A program made the position numbers and the translations under genes. Below, piece by piece: positions 1 through 11,545 of a stretch of DNA of 64,000 nt. Under the pieces are notes generated by a model. The model was given only the letters and a program-made list of their open reading frames with translations. It ran no database searches and was not told the origin of the DNA. Source of the DNA: Diospyros lotus (Eukaryota > Streptophyta > Magnoliopsida > Ericales > Ebenaceae); contig NC_068347.1 in the NCBI RefSeq assembly GCF_014633365.1, positions 29,802,116 to 29,866,115 on the forward strand, written 5' to 3'. The stretch's first letter is position 1; the number at the start of each line of letters is the position of its first letter.

Positions 1-443
1 GATTTTTAATTGATTCCACACCGCCATGGTTGTTGAAGTTCTTAAAAAAGTAGATGGAATACTACTAATTCATCTCACCTTCTTCTAGCTTTTGAATGCG
101 CTAAATTAGTGTGGGGTAGTATAGGTTGGTAAAGGTATCGATTTTGTTAAAAGCATCAATTTTGGGCTAGCTAGGGTTCAGTTTACCTTTCTCATTTGTT
201 TTGCTACTCTAGCCTTTTGCAACAATTTCTTTGAATCTTTTTCTTCTTGGTTCCATTGTTATCGTCACACTTCATCGCACTCCTTCTCTCATCATCGTAC
301 CTTGCCACCACACTCTTTCTCTTCCTGTCGTACCCTACCATTACTCGGACCATTTCGATTCATCCAATCAAACCAACTAACTCGTGACCCAGTGACCCAA
401 TTAATAAACCAGTTTGTTGTCCGATCCAATTTTTAAAATATTG
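1..443. mobile_element. right end of a hAT-like non-autonomous element, cut by the window edge
   Basis: The stretch around 382-443 matches the right end of the hAT-like element at 31427-32366: both share GTGACCCAATTAATA, then a CCAGT..CCGAT block, and stop in a TTTTAAAATATTG or TTTTCAAAACATTG end. No matching left end is visible in the window, so the element probably starts before base 1 or is truncated. No coding sequence is seen in it. Confidence 0.4.
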
Positions 444-1165
444 ATAATAACAAAGTTAAAGTAATTTAATACAATATCTAAAACATTATTAAGAGATCTT
501 GTTTACAAAATTTATAAAAATTTCTACGAGAAAAGTAGATGGAAGAATTTTGAGTAAAAAAAGACTAAAAAATTTGATAAAAAAACCTTTAGAAATGATA
601 TAAATTATAAAATTATACACAAACTCAAACCGAGTCTACGGTATTCATTCACACATTTCACGAGTCGTTGGCATTTTGGAAAGGTCTTTCTTTACTATTT
701 ATTTAATCTCTTGAGTTTGAGACCAGAGACCAGCTCTTGGTCTTGGTCTACGGGCACTTTTTTCCTTCTTTTTTTATTTTTTATTTGTTATCGTTTTATA
801 AAAGAATAGTGTATAATTACTTTGTACATCTTAAGCTACATAAAGAGGTATTATAACCAAAATATTCTACGCCTCTATGCTCCTCATGATGGGCTTTTTT
901 ATCATTAATAGACCTTTATATAACTCAAGAAGTATACAAAGATATACCAATAATATTTTTCTTTATAAAATTATTCTGGGTCTGGGCTGGCCGCGCAAGA
1001 AGAAATAAAGTATAAGGTAGGGCTTCACTAATCACTGTGTTTAAGAACTTCGAATGCTGTGTTCTTATGTTATAATAATTTATATGCTTGAAAACTTATT
1101 ATGCTGATTTGAAAACATAAATATTATATTGTTATATTGTTGCGTCGTGTTAAATTATTTATTTA
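444..1165. other. AT-rich intergenic DNA, nothing recognised
   Basis: No open reading frame, RNA gene or clear repeat border was seen here. The stretch is AT-rich with short poly-T runs. Confidence 0.5.
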
Positions 1166-1925
1166 GAGGGTATTTATTAACTAAGATATAAGATGAAAAA
1201 TATCATATATAAAAAGTTTTTTGTATGTATATACTTTTTAATGTGTTTGTTAAACTTATTTAATTTTTTTTAAAAAATTCTCACGTGAGTTTTTATAGAT
1301 AAATTTATTTGTCTCTCGTAAATAAATTTATATAATATTTTATAGATAAGTCTAAATTATACGTGTACCCTTTTATAGGATAATTAATGTCATTTAATAT
1401 ATTTTTAAATTTTAAATTTCTCTCTCTTTCTCTATATATATTTTATTATCTAATACAAATTTATTTTATTGATTTTCTAAATTATTTAATTTAATTTTAT
1501 ATTTAATAAGAATATTTTAATAAAAAACTTTTATCTCGATACTTATTGTATATATTTAACAAACATATAAAAAAATATATAATTCTCAATGAATTTTAAA
1601 AAATTTAACAAATAATCTGATAAAAATTTTAAAATACTTCCAATCTTATCTTAATCGTTTAATATCTTGATTCAAAAAACATTCTAACCTTATCTTGGGA
1701 TTATAGCCCTTATGGTCTCCCGTCGCTCATACTCTCGATTTCGACATATAAAGTAAATTACAAGTGAAAACTTTACTTCACTAAGCAGAGCAAAGAATCG
1801 AACCCACTATCGATTGGTACGAATCGCAACTTATCATGACAAAACCACTTGCCCTATGCTCTGAAGGCAACATTCTAACTTTATCTTAATACTCCCTTAT
1901 CTTGCTCATTTTAATAAATACTATC
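1166..1925. mobile_element. PIF/Harbinger-like non-autonomous element (family 1), with a nested SINE
   Basis: The left end GAGGGTATTTATTAACTAAG and the inverted right end (GATAGTATTTATTAAAATG) form imperfect terminal inverted repeats. A 3-bp TTA lies at 1163-1165 and again at 1926-1928, as expected for the TWA target-site duplication of PIF/Harbinger elements. The same ends recur at 6445-7555, 11869-12237 and 35724-36714, and in weaker copies near 22.4, 42.9 and 51.3 kb. There is no transposase. A SINE-like unit at 1697-1870 splits the right part. Confidence 0.68.
1697..1870 (-). mobile_element. tRNA-derived SINE-like insertion
   Basis: The 174-bp unit is flanked by a 17-bp direct repeat, CATTCTAACCTTATCTT at 1680-1696 and the same with one change at 1871-1887. 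Read on the minus strand it has an A-box-like GGGCAAGTGG near its start and a B-box-like GGTTCGATTCT about 45 bases later, the spacing of an RNA polymerase III tRNA promoter. It has no poly-A tail, which some plant SINE families also lack. The duplicated flank is Harbinger family 1 sequence, so this insertion is younger than its host element. Confidence 0.55.
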
Positions 1926-2598
1926 TTAGAATATACTCTTGGCAATAATGATTTTTCTATTTTTATATTTCTATAATAATTATTATTTTTGTCTAAACCA
2001 AATTATTATATTTGTGTATTTTTTTTTTTTTAATGAGCAATGTACCGAATCTTAATCTAACTACGTGAAATTATTCTATTTTTACAATATATATATATAT
2101 ATTATAGATTACGTATATATCCAAAATAATATTCAATAACAAAATCTAATTCTTTATTTAAAACAATATTGCTACAACGATAGTTGAATACAATTCTCAT
2201 CCCAACTAGCCTTAACTTGTATAAAAAAAATTGTCACATTAATTAAGCAGCCAACAGCTTAAAAATTGACTTTTTCATCATAAATAAATTGGAATATCAA
2301 ATGAATCTCACCTCATGAGATCACCACTTAAAAGTATGATGATAATGAAAAGGGTAAATTACCAACAGATTTAGAATATTTGATAAAAATTAAAATTTAT
2401 TATATAATAGATATATCAGATAGATAAAATTCAAAAATAAAAAATGATAATTTATCCTAATGAAAATCCATTTGAATAACATCGATTCATGCAACCATAT
2501 ACATAAAAGTTAAGGATCAATCAATGTGATGAATATCATGTGAGCAGAGCCAACCAAATCTTTCCTTTGCTTCTTCCCCAATTAGATTGAAGCAGCAT
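1926..2598. other. AT-rich 3' flank of the Rossmann-fold gene
   Basis: This is the downstream region of the minus-strand gene that stops at 2599. It is AT-rich, has a short (AT)n run near 2092-2102, and shows no ORF or element border. The gene's 3' untranslated region must lie in its right part, but no polyadenylation signal can be chosen with confidence. Confidence 0.45.
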
Positions 2599-5500
2599 TT
2601 ATTCAGATACTCCCAGAAACTGAGCAAAGCTTTGGTACTTTGGCTCCCATCCTAATTCCTTCTGAGTTTTTGCATTATTTAGTTTCTTACCCAAAGGACC
2701 ACTTGTGCCTGCAAAATAGAAACATTTTGTTAAAAGTTTAAGAAAGAATTTTTTTCTAAAATGGTTGCAAGACAAGCTTCGTGTATGGTACTAAATGTTA
2801 GGTAGTAAAGCATCATTTATAAAATATGATCGTAATAAAGATGATAATGGAAATAAAGATGATAATGTTAAGATAGATATCCGATCATTAAAATAAAAAA
2901 AAAAAAAGTAAAGTGAATTATTTGAATAAGGTCAGAATAACTCACATTAAAGAAAAATTATACAAGAAAAACTTAACGACAAATTCTTAAATATGACACA
3001 AATTATAGTAGGTGTGATGTCAATAATTGGAAAATATTCAACTTTTTTAACTTTTAGGATCTAACCTGTAAAACCCTGGAACTTCTTGCTAAATTTTCCA
3101 CTCTTGCTGACTAGGTCCATTACATCCTGCCTGAAAATGCAATTCATTTATCCTTTTATCAGATTGATTAAAAATGGCATACATTTGAAATAACTCCATA
3201 TATGTACCAGTTGCGTTGCAAAGTTTATGTAAGGTCCAACATGCATTCAAATAAGAACATCAAGGGAAATGGGACCGCGCAAGGGCGATAATCCCAAAAA
3301 CATTAAGGGAAACATGAAGGAAAGAAACCTGGACACAGGATGATTGTCAGTGCCCAGGAAAATCTTGTTTCTAAGTTTCTTCTTCAAGATTGTTACTGAA
3401 AGCGAAGCAGCATCCTTTCGTTGAGACCACACAAGAAAGGCAGATTGCACAGATTACCACTTAGGAACAGAATTGTAATGGCAGAAATTCATGAAAGAGT
3501 AGAAAATAAACTAAGACAAAATACCCGACCTCGTAGTGTATAAGATTGAGAATGTGATCTGGACGAGCATCGACGATCCCTTTCTCCAACCAATACATAT
3601 GTGCTCCTCTGTTTGCATTGTATTGACAGTTAAGGGACATGCTTTACAATGAATCCCCAAATTTCACCTACCCTACAGTTTTAAGGGACACGTTTGTTTC
3701 ACAAAGGATATGTAAAGCCCTGCTAGTCTTACGACACATCCGCCAGACTCTAGCACTGCTTTTTCGGCTTTTAAGAGGACGTCTGTTCTAGGGCTTCTCC
3801 CGATGGCTACTACTGGACTGTCCTGTTTATGGTGATGCAGAAGAAGTCGAAATTTTAGTTGCAAGAGAATGCATTTAATATCCAAAGGCTTGGCAGATCG
3901 TTAGTCCTACAACCATTCTCAGAAACAAGATTTCTCGCCAACTAGACACAGAATAGATTGATTGTTATCCAAACTAAGAGCAACTCGACTCAGACTCAAG
4001 ACTCTTGGATCGTCAGATGATATGAGGTTTAATAAATATACCTCATCACAGGGTCCATTGTCAAAGCAATCGTATGGTGCAGAGCTTGAAGTAAATAGGA
4101 AACAACCATCCCCGCTCCACCGCAATGCAGCTTCCCTGGTTGTTTTACATTCCAACCAGCAATTGGGTCGAATAAATCAAATGCCTTTAATTTGCTAGAA
4201 TTAAAAAGACTTGATAATTTCGGGTCGAATAAATGTGATGCAAACAGAAGGCAATTGGGCCACTGCATATAAAATCGAAACAGGTGAAATCAAACACATA
4301 AAGGCCTTATTTTTTGTCGTGATTGAATCATTAGCGTCGCTAAAGCCATGTCAAGTCAAGCAAATTAAAAATTTTAACACTAGATATCATACAGCCAACT
4401 CAAATTGTGATTTGTGAAGTTTGAGATTGGATTGATCCTCATGCATACCTGACATCACCGGGATAGTCTGGCGTACGGGATGGGGGGGCACAAAAGATCA
4501 CATTTGGGAACTTATGGGTTGCTGTTGTGCCCTTCAGTGATGGGTTGATTCCCATTTTGATCAACTCATCGTGGTGATCCATAGTCACAGTCAGCCCAGA
4601 AATCCGGCACCCTGGGTGATCCTGCCCAAAACAACCACCTTAAAGTTCGATTATTTTCTCCCTAATAGAATGACAGGGAAATGAAACACACATGCACGTG
4701 CTTGCTGAACGGACGAGAGAAAGGGGGGAATCCTTTTTGAAAATTCTGTATCATATGATGAAATGATACATTCAAACTCGGAGCTATGATTTCAGTGTGG
4801 ATTTGGCCGTTTCCTCCCATTCACCTACCTCATTTAACGCTAAAACAAGCGTAAAAACGAGAATATAATTGCAAGTTTTTTTTAAAAAAAAGTTCACTAA
4901 AACAATTATATAAATGGGTCAACGGGTCCCATTTACATTTACATTTCTATTCTCAGGGGAATGTATCGCATTTCCATTCAAGTGAGAGATAAACTTTATT
5001 CAGATAGTTCAAGAAACTGAACTACACCTGCTGCCATTTTTCAGCCACTAAACGCCCTAGAACGCCCGGTCCAACAATCAGCAGATCATCAGTTCCCACC
5101 ATGCTAGAAGAGGAAGCATTAGACTCTTTATTCACTGCACCTTCTGCGTCCAAAATTGAAATTACTTTTCTTAGGATGAACGATAAATAAAAATTAAATA
5201 AGAAAATAATGATACTTAAAAGCTTAATGTAGTTCGATTCAATTCAATAATCTACGTTTACTATATCAGGGGATAATTCATTAGTTAAAATAAATTAACC
5301 TCACAGTTTCGGGTAATTGGTTAAATCACGTACCAAAATTAAGAGTTATTAAAGTTAGAATAACGAGACATATAATCACAAAAATCTAGATCTATCACTC
5401 CTCAATTTATTAAGAGTAATTCATCAAACACTAAATCAATGTTGCCTATTTATAAGCATCAAATCACAATCATAATCTATAATTATTCCTTAACTAAAAT

Positions 5501-8500
5501 CATCGTTTGATAAAAATTACGTAAGAGATGTTTCTTCCGTCAAATTAATCTTATAATTTTATAAGATAACCATCCTAATCAACTAGAATATGAGTTATCC
5601 CAACGATTACTCCCACTCAAATTCCCATACATATCCACAATTGAATCCGGAACACAAATCGCATGTCAAAAACAATGCAAGTCCAAACAAGTTTGGGACA
5701 CACATTCCCAAACATGCAGAGTACCAACCTCCAACCAAGGCATCCATTCATCAAGCTCTCCGACAAATATCTTTAACAACAACTCTTCAACGGATGTTTG
5801 CATCCTCCTTTCTACTACAATCTTCTCTCACAACAACGATAATCCCTGCGACAGAAGTAGCAGAACCCTTTTTTGCTTTAAGGCAGCAAGCAACAACGAT
5901 CTTTAGTGGGTATCACGACACTGCCCGGCGACGGCAACACAGTAGCTTTCTCTCCTCTGGGCCTTATCCAGCAATCAGTCACAACTGACAACACAGAAGG
6001 CAAGGAACCATGACCTTCTTCTCCATCTATGGTAACAACGGATAGCTGACTGGTAATCATCTTCCAACAGTGAACCTCTCTTTAACGGTCACAGCGGCTA
6101 GCGATCCTCCTTCCTCATGAGTGGGTCGCAACAGTTGTTCGTCTTTGACAGCACAACAGTGTTACCCTCTGATGTCGCACGCTATTCTTGGTACAACCCC
6201 ACACACAACAACACTTTTGGGTTTTTCTGTAATTTTCTACCTCTCAATTTTTCTCTCACAAGGGATTTTTGATAAATAAATTGTGATCTAATGACCAACT
6301 CCAACCAAGACTCCACTACTACTTGTTGGGGTTGAATTGCGCAAACTAAGAATGATAAATAAAAATACCAACAGTTAAAAAATTAACGTAATTTTATTCA
6401 ATAGTCTATCTCCACTACCCCACCACAAAGAGATAATTCATTAAGATAGTGTTTATTAAAATGAAAAAGATAAGAGAATGTCAAGATAAGATTAGAATGA
6501 TTTTTAGACCAAAATATAGAATGATCAAGATAAAATTGAAAAGTATTGTAAGATTTCTATTAAACTGTTTGTTAAATGTTTTAAAATTTATTGAGAATTT
6601 TATTTTTTCTTTTCATATGTTTGTTAAATACATATGATAAATACCAGGGTTTTTTAACAAAATATCTCTATTACCAAATTCATTCAAAATTGTATGTTAA
6701 CATCAATAACAAATTTATGATTAAAATAATATTTTATAATTAATGTAAATTGTCAAAAAATAAAAATTAAAAATAGTATTTTATTTTCTAAATCCATATT
6801 CAAAAATAGATTCTAAAAAGACTCAGAAAATAGAAATAATTATTAGTGGAATTACAATAATTCCACTTGAATAATTAAAAATTGCTAAAACAAATTTTCA
6901 TTTTAGATAATAAAATATAAAATTAAATGAAATAATTTTAAAAATTGGTTTAGGGTATCTACGACGAAGATCGAAGGTTGGAGGAGATCTGGAAGATCAG
7001 TGGCCAGACGGCGAAGCCAAGGGGGAAGACCAACAATCATCGAACGGTGAAGCAAAGGGGAAATGGAGACCAACGATGGCCGAACGATTAGGTGGCAAGA
7101 AAGATCGGTGAGCAAGGATTGCCGAATAATAGACCAAGGGGGAAAAAATAGACCAACGATCACCAAAAAGTGAAGCAAAGGGGAAAAGGAGACCAACGGT
7201 GGCCAGACAATTTAGTGGCGAGAAAGATCGATGAGTAGGGGTTGCCAAACGATTCGGTGGCAAGGAAGAAGATGAGAGCGAGGAAGACAGTGGTCGGACA
7301 GACGGTGGCGAGGAAGAAGATTAACAGGTGAGAAAAAAAATGAGTAAGGTTTTTATACAATGGGCATATGGGTAATTTATGCTTATCTATAAAATCTCAA
7401 ATAAATTTATCTGTAAAAAGTCATATAAAAAGTTACGTAAATGTTTTTTTAGAGATTGTTAATAAATTTAACAAACATGTTCAAAAGCACAAAAGTCCAA
7501 AATGCTTCCAATATCTTATATTTTCCATTCCATATCTTGGTTAACAAACATTACCTAACCAAATAAACTAGCACGATTTTAGACAACTAGTCGCTCCATA
7601 TACAGAGACTTTAGTTATCAAGTTATAAAATACACGAAACACACAACCATAATAATTTAGATATATCTCTATAAATTATTGGTAGTAATCTATAGAATGA
7701 ATCAGGACTGTTAATTTATAAACACAAATCACGGTCATAATGAATTAGATTTTCTAAACATATCCTAAACCCTTAACTAAAATGATTGTGTGATAAAAAT
7801 TATCAAATTAATCAATTGTCTGATAAAAAATATCAAATTAATCTTATCACAAATTAATCTTATCAAATAAGATAATAATTCTAATTAAATTAGAATTTAA
7901 AAAGTTATCCGACAACTTTTTTTTTCCCAAAAATTTTAGCAAAGTTGTACCAATGATAAAAAAATCTTTCATGAGACTCATAGAGACAAGTGATATTTTG
8001 GTCATAATATTCATTTGTGTAGTTCAAGATGTACAAATAGCATAGTTCGAAATTTATATGCTATGGGCAAAAGAAGAAAAGGAATATCTAAATCTCTACG
8101 TGGATCAGTTTAGCTATGAACTTTATTGAGTTGGGTGAACCAGCTTTACTAGTATCTCATTCAGTTTTTAGCTTTTCTAGTCAAAATTGCTTCTTTTTTT
8201 TAAAAAAAAAAATTTAATGTTCACCAACCTTTAGTTAATGTTTCCCGAAGTTCTTACATATAGATACAACTCTTTCATGATAAGTCGTCCGTGAACCCCT
8301 TTTTAGTTATGACCAAGAAGTAAAATATTAGGAGGACCAGACCAATGCACTAAACTCTTTCAGCTCACCAGTTCAAAGATTAGCCCTACCAACAATAAAT
8401 TAATCTTTTCTTTTTGTCTTTTGGTTTATCGGTAAGTAAGAATAAATTAAACTTCTCACCAAGAAGTCAACAGCATATGAACAAACAGACCAGAAAGGAA

Positions 8501-8672
8501 AACGAAGAATAAGAAGAATGCTAACTGCATAAGCTGCAAACGAAAGAGCAGGATCGGAACAGAGCTCAAGCGCAATCCGGGTAGGCAATAATTATATATG
8601 CTTATTCTATTATGTGTATATGCAGAGAGAGAGACCTGTCGAGGATGCTGCGACTTGCAGAGGCGTAGCCAT
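2599..8672 (-). CDS. NAD(P)-binding Rossmann-fold protein (atypical SDR / YeeZ-like)
   Basis: Coding exons, minus strand: 8672-8636, 5143-5028, 4621-4449, 4135-4042, 3822-3712, 3619-3530, 3414-3329, 3130-3066 and 2708-2599 (stop at 2601-2599). All phases close, giving 293 aa. Exon 2 starts the fold with DDLLIVGPGVLGRLVAEKW, a beta-alpha unit with the GPGVLG dinucleotide-binding turn. Exons 5-6 hold the block GCVVRLAGLY..RGAHMYWL..LIHYEDAA, and the C-terminus is KELGWEPKY..SFAQFLG; all three are typical of the plant NAD(P)-binding family related to bacterial YeeZ. The substrate is not known to me. Plant members are expected in plastids, yet a start at 8672 gives no convincing transit peptide. 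In-frame codons just upstream (about 8775-8675) are rich in Ser and Arg but have no nearby ATG, so the N-terminus is uncertain. Intron 1 is 3.5 kb and repeat-filled; intron 5 appears to be AT-AC. Confidence 0.85.
3620..3711 (-). other. U12-type AT-AC intron (intron 5 of the Rossmann-fold gene)
   Basis: On the minus strand the intron begins ATATCCTTT, identical to the U12 AT-AC 5' splice site. It ends CAATAC, with a branch-point-like CCCTTAACT ten bases before the end. No GT-AG pair restores the protein here. Removing exactly these 92 bases joins GLY to NANRGAH in frame, matching the expected GLY-x-x-x-RGAH of the family. Confidence 0.85.
5148..7915. repeat. pair of diverged direct repeats in intron 1, possible TRIM or LTR remnant
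   Basis: About 450 bases from 5148 to 5600 resemble 6322-7915 once the Harbinger-like element at 6445-7555 is removed. Shared blocks include GATAAATAAAA, a GATAATTCATTA block, CTTAACTAAAAT, TGATAAAAATTA and a final GTTATCC. The right copy starts TGTTGGGG near 6322. The roughly 720 bases between the copies have no recognisable gag, primer-binding site or polypurine tract. The layout suits a terminal-repeat retrotransposon in miniature or an eroded LTR element, but a simple segmental duplication is not excluded. Confidence 0.38.
6445..7555. mobile_element. PIF/Harbinger-like element (family 1) with GC-rich internal cargo
   Basis: Left end GATAGTGTTTATTAAAATG and inverted right end GGTAATGTTTGTTAACCAAG; TAA at 6442-6444 and 7556-7558. 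Length 1111 bp, with no transposase. The middle (about 6955-7330) is richer in G+C than the rest and contains a tandem duplication with a period near 123 bp: GAAGCAAAGGGGAAA occurs at 7049 and 7172, each followed by GGAGACCAACG. It sits inside one copy of the direct repeat pair of intron 1, so it is younger than that repeat. Confidence 0.68.
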
Positions 8673-8864
8673 TGACGATGACGAGTGTTTGGCGGTGAAA
8701 TTAGGGTTTCGGGAGCGGGGGAGCAGCGAAATCGAGGCTTTGGAGACAACTTCCCGGGACAGAAATGATGAAGGGAGCGTTCTGGGGTTGTTAGTGGTCG
8801 TCGTTGTGATAAAGCCAAGTGTGGAAATGAGGTGGAACCCATCACAGATATGTAATAATTTATC

Positions 8865-8867
<3 letters not shown>

Positions 8868-8902
<35 letters not shown>
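8868..8902. repeat. (GA)n microsatellite in the 5' region of the Rossmann-fold gene
   Basis: About 17 uninterrupted GA units, read as (TC)n on the gene's strand. It lies roughly 200 bases before the chosen start codon, in the probable 5' untranslated region or core promoter. CT-rich leaders are common in plant genes. Confidence 0.85.
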
Positions 8903-8906
<4 letters not shown>

Positions 8907-10512
8907 GATTTTGAATTTGAATTTATCGAGACGGGAGAATTTAATTGATTTGCAGAGCAGATGGAGCGGATTGCAGAGAGCCAGAGGCAGAGCTTGTGTT
9001 TGTTCGTAGGCCAATGCCCAATGGTAGATGGCCACCGCCACGCCATCAATTTATATTGGCCTATTATTATTATCAATAAATCTATTTGGATACAACTTAT
9101 CTATTAATATTAAAATAATTATATTATTTATCATTTTATTTACTAACAATACCCTTTCGATCACAATTCAAAATTTTATTTTTTCTCTTCTTAATTAATT
9201 TAAAATTTAAATTTTAATCTCTCACCTTATTTAATCAATTTTTAAAATTCAAGAATCACAATAACTTTTTTCAATAAGCTATTATGTACTTCTTTTTCGT
9301 TCAAGTCAAAATTTCATTCTCTCTCTTCCTTGTTAATTTAAAAATTAAATTTTAGTTACTCACTTTATTTAATAAATTTTTAGAATATCAATATTAACAA
9401 TAATCTTCTCCAAGAAGTTATTCTATGCTTTTTCTTCGTCCAACTCCAACCTATTTGCATCAAAGAAAAAAGAGTATTGTTGGGTTAAACTATGATTTTG
9501 TACAATTTTACAAAAGCATATTGTTTCTACAACAACATATAAAACAACATATTCAACATGTATCTCACTAAATATATTTTTTTAAAATTAAAAATATATT
9601 ATACAAAATCATCTAAAACAGAATGAACTCATTTTGTAACTTTGAAAAATTTTGGCGAGCTTTGTCTTTCTATTTTTTTTAAAAAAAATCATTTTGTAGT
9701 TTTGTTTCAATTTTTAAGTTATGAAATGAAAATCAAATTATAAATCATAATATTATAATATTTATTTTTAATAAAAAATATATTCATATATCCATCATAA
9801 TATAATTATATTTCTTTTCTTTTATCATTCATACAAAACATAAAATTGTATGTATTTTATAATTATCTTATGTATAAATAATTATATATATTTTTATGTT
9901 ATTTTTTATTTATATTATGTTATTCACCAAACTTAACATAACATTTTATGTATTTTATGCTTTACTTTAAATTCATAAGCAACCAATATATATCAATTCT
10001 TACTCCTAATAAATTACATTATAGTAAGTTACATTTTAGGGGTATACTTGTCTCTAAAATGTTATTTGTTACTAGTATGCTGTTACGAAATGCTGTTATA
10101 ACTTATGATTTAGTTATTAATTTGTTGTTTTAAACAATTGGGCTACTTTGAGATATATTTTTTTGAGTATTTTAAATTATTTAATTAATATTTTGATTTA
10201 TTTATATATTAAAAATATAATTATATTATTTTTTGTAGTCGTAAAATAATCTATGAATTGTTCTTTATCTAGATGTATCAAGTAGTTATTACATATAATT
10301 ATGTTGAATCAGAGAGGGTGTAGTATTGATTTGATCAAATTTATAGATTTTTTTGCATGATCAAGTAGTAATTATATAGAATTATGTCTAATTAACAATG
10401 ATCTAGCACTTATTATATAGATTTATGTGAAATTACAAAGGAACAAGTAGTAGTATTATTGAATTTATGCATATTTGATAATTTATTCAATCTATGTGTT
10501 GTTCGTATCTAG
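8903..10512. other. AT-rich intergenic DNA upstream of the Rossmann-fold gene
   Basis: The first few hundred bases must hold the minus-strand promoter, but no single TATA box stands out. The rest is AT-rich. Two similar AATTTAAAATTTAAATTTTA..CTC blocks near 9170-9260 and 9330-9390 hint at an old local duplication. No gene is seen. Confidence 0.45.
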
Positions 10513-11545
10513 ATGATTGTTGCGGAAATATCTCTTCAAAACAGAAAATGTTAGTGTAATAGAACGAATCAAATATAGAGCAAAATAAGAACGTAAAGTA
10601 AACAAAATACAAACTCTTTGTTTTAACCGTTCAAGGTTCAGATCTGAAAGACCAGTTACCACTCTTATTAACACCAACGAATATAAACCACAAGCCATAA
10701 ACGAAGCTCTCAAACTGTAAGCCCAGAAAAGCCCCAACACCTCTCGACCAAACCAGCAAAGTAAAACCCTCTCTCCCTCAAACGATCGCTGCCACACAAA
10801 GTAGATAAATCGGTCACAAAGACAGCAAGATCAATGCACAAAAGCAAGGAGAAAAGCTTACCCCAAAAAGAGAATCCAGATCTGAATAAATAAGGTGCTT
10901 CCAACGACATCAGAGGGACCGCCTTTCTCACATAAGAAAGGCGGCTAAATACATGAAAGGAAACAACATCCACAAAAGGCAAGAGTGCCCTCATCGCTAT
11001 CGGATGAATAAGACTGAGGCGATGAAGCAATCGGCCACGAAAGGAAACACGAGAGAGAGGGAGAAAAAACTAGGGTTCGACCAAAAATGGATAGAGACAC
11101 CAATATGAGAGCCAAAAGGCCCTTTTATATGAGGGCTAAAAATGGGCTAAGAGTGAGTGGGCTCCACCCCCATTTGAGCAAATGGGCTGAGGCCTCATTT
11201 CTCTTCTAAAATAGGGAGTGGACTTATGGCCCGACTTCTAAAATGGACTGCCAAAAGAAAATGGTTACGGTCTTGGGTCCTTCAATCCGGGCCGAACCCT
11301 ATGAAAACCCACCCGAAAAAATCGTCATTGCCTTAGGTCTTATTAGGGAACAAAAACCAACAATGATTTATGTGTTATTTTCTACCTAGACAATCGATGT
11401 TGTTCACCAAACTTAAAGTTTATATTTATTACAAATTTTATACTTTAATTTATATTCATAAGAAACCAAAATATATCAATTATATACAAACAACCAATAT
11501 ATATCAATTCTTATTCTTAATGGATTACATTATAAGTTTGATATG
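9920..11545. repeat. local duplication flanking the solo LTR
   Basis: The block 9920-10035 (TTCACCAAACTTAA .. ACCAATATATATCAATTCTT .. TTACATTATA) recurs in diverged form at 11400-11535. The solo LTR at 10518-11362 inserted between the two copies. A TATCTAGATG motif also recurs at 10267 and 10506, so the host DNA was already duplicated before the LTR arrived. Confidence 0.5.
10518..11362 (-). mobile_element. solo LTR of a retrotransposon
   Basis: The 845-bp unit begins TGTTGCGG and ends CCAACA, the TG..CA ends of an LTR. It is flanked by an exact 5-bp duplication, ATGAT at 10513-10517 and 11363-11367. No second LTR, primer-binding site or coding sequence adjoins it. On the minus strand CATATAAAAGGG near 11125 is a plausible TATA box, so the parent element probably pointed leftward. 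Unequal recombination between two LTRs is the usual origin. The superfamily cannot be fixed from the LTR alone. Confidence 0.75.

Noticed and set aside
3663..3712. GT-AG alternatives for intron 5 of the Rossmann-fold gene (for example donors inside CTTTGTGAAAC or AAACGTGTCC with the AACAG acceptor)
   Set aside because: They insert unrelated residues and drop the conserved RGAH start of the next exon; the AT-AC choice restores both.
5590..5988. A 132-codon frame on the plus strand inside intron 1 of the Rossmann-fold gene
   Set aside because: No recognised domain, low-complexity Ser/Thr/His composition, antisense within an intron and between repeat copies. It may be element sequence, not a gene.
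8456..8845. 129-codon minus-strand frame with a transit-like start at 8845
   Set aside because: Its frame at the 8636 donor is phase 0, and none of the usable exon 2 acceptors keeps that phase open; joining gives an immediate stop.
8610..9041. 143-codon minus-strand frame starting at 9041 as the true N-terminus of the Rossmann-fold protein
   Set aside because: It would translate a (TC)n microsatellite as poly-Ser/Leu. The ATG at 8672 in the same frame is simpler, though the start stays uncertain.
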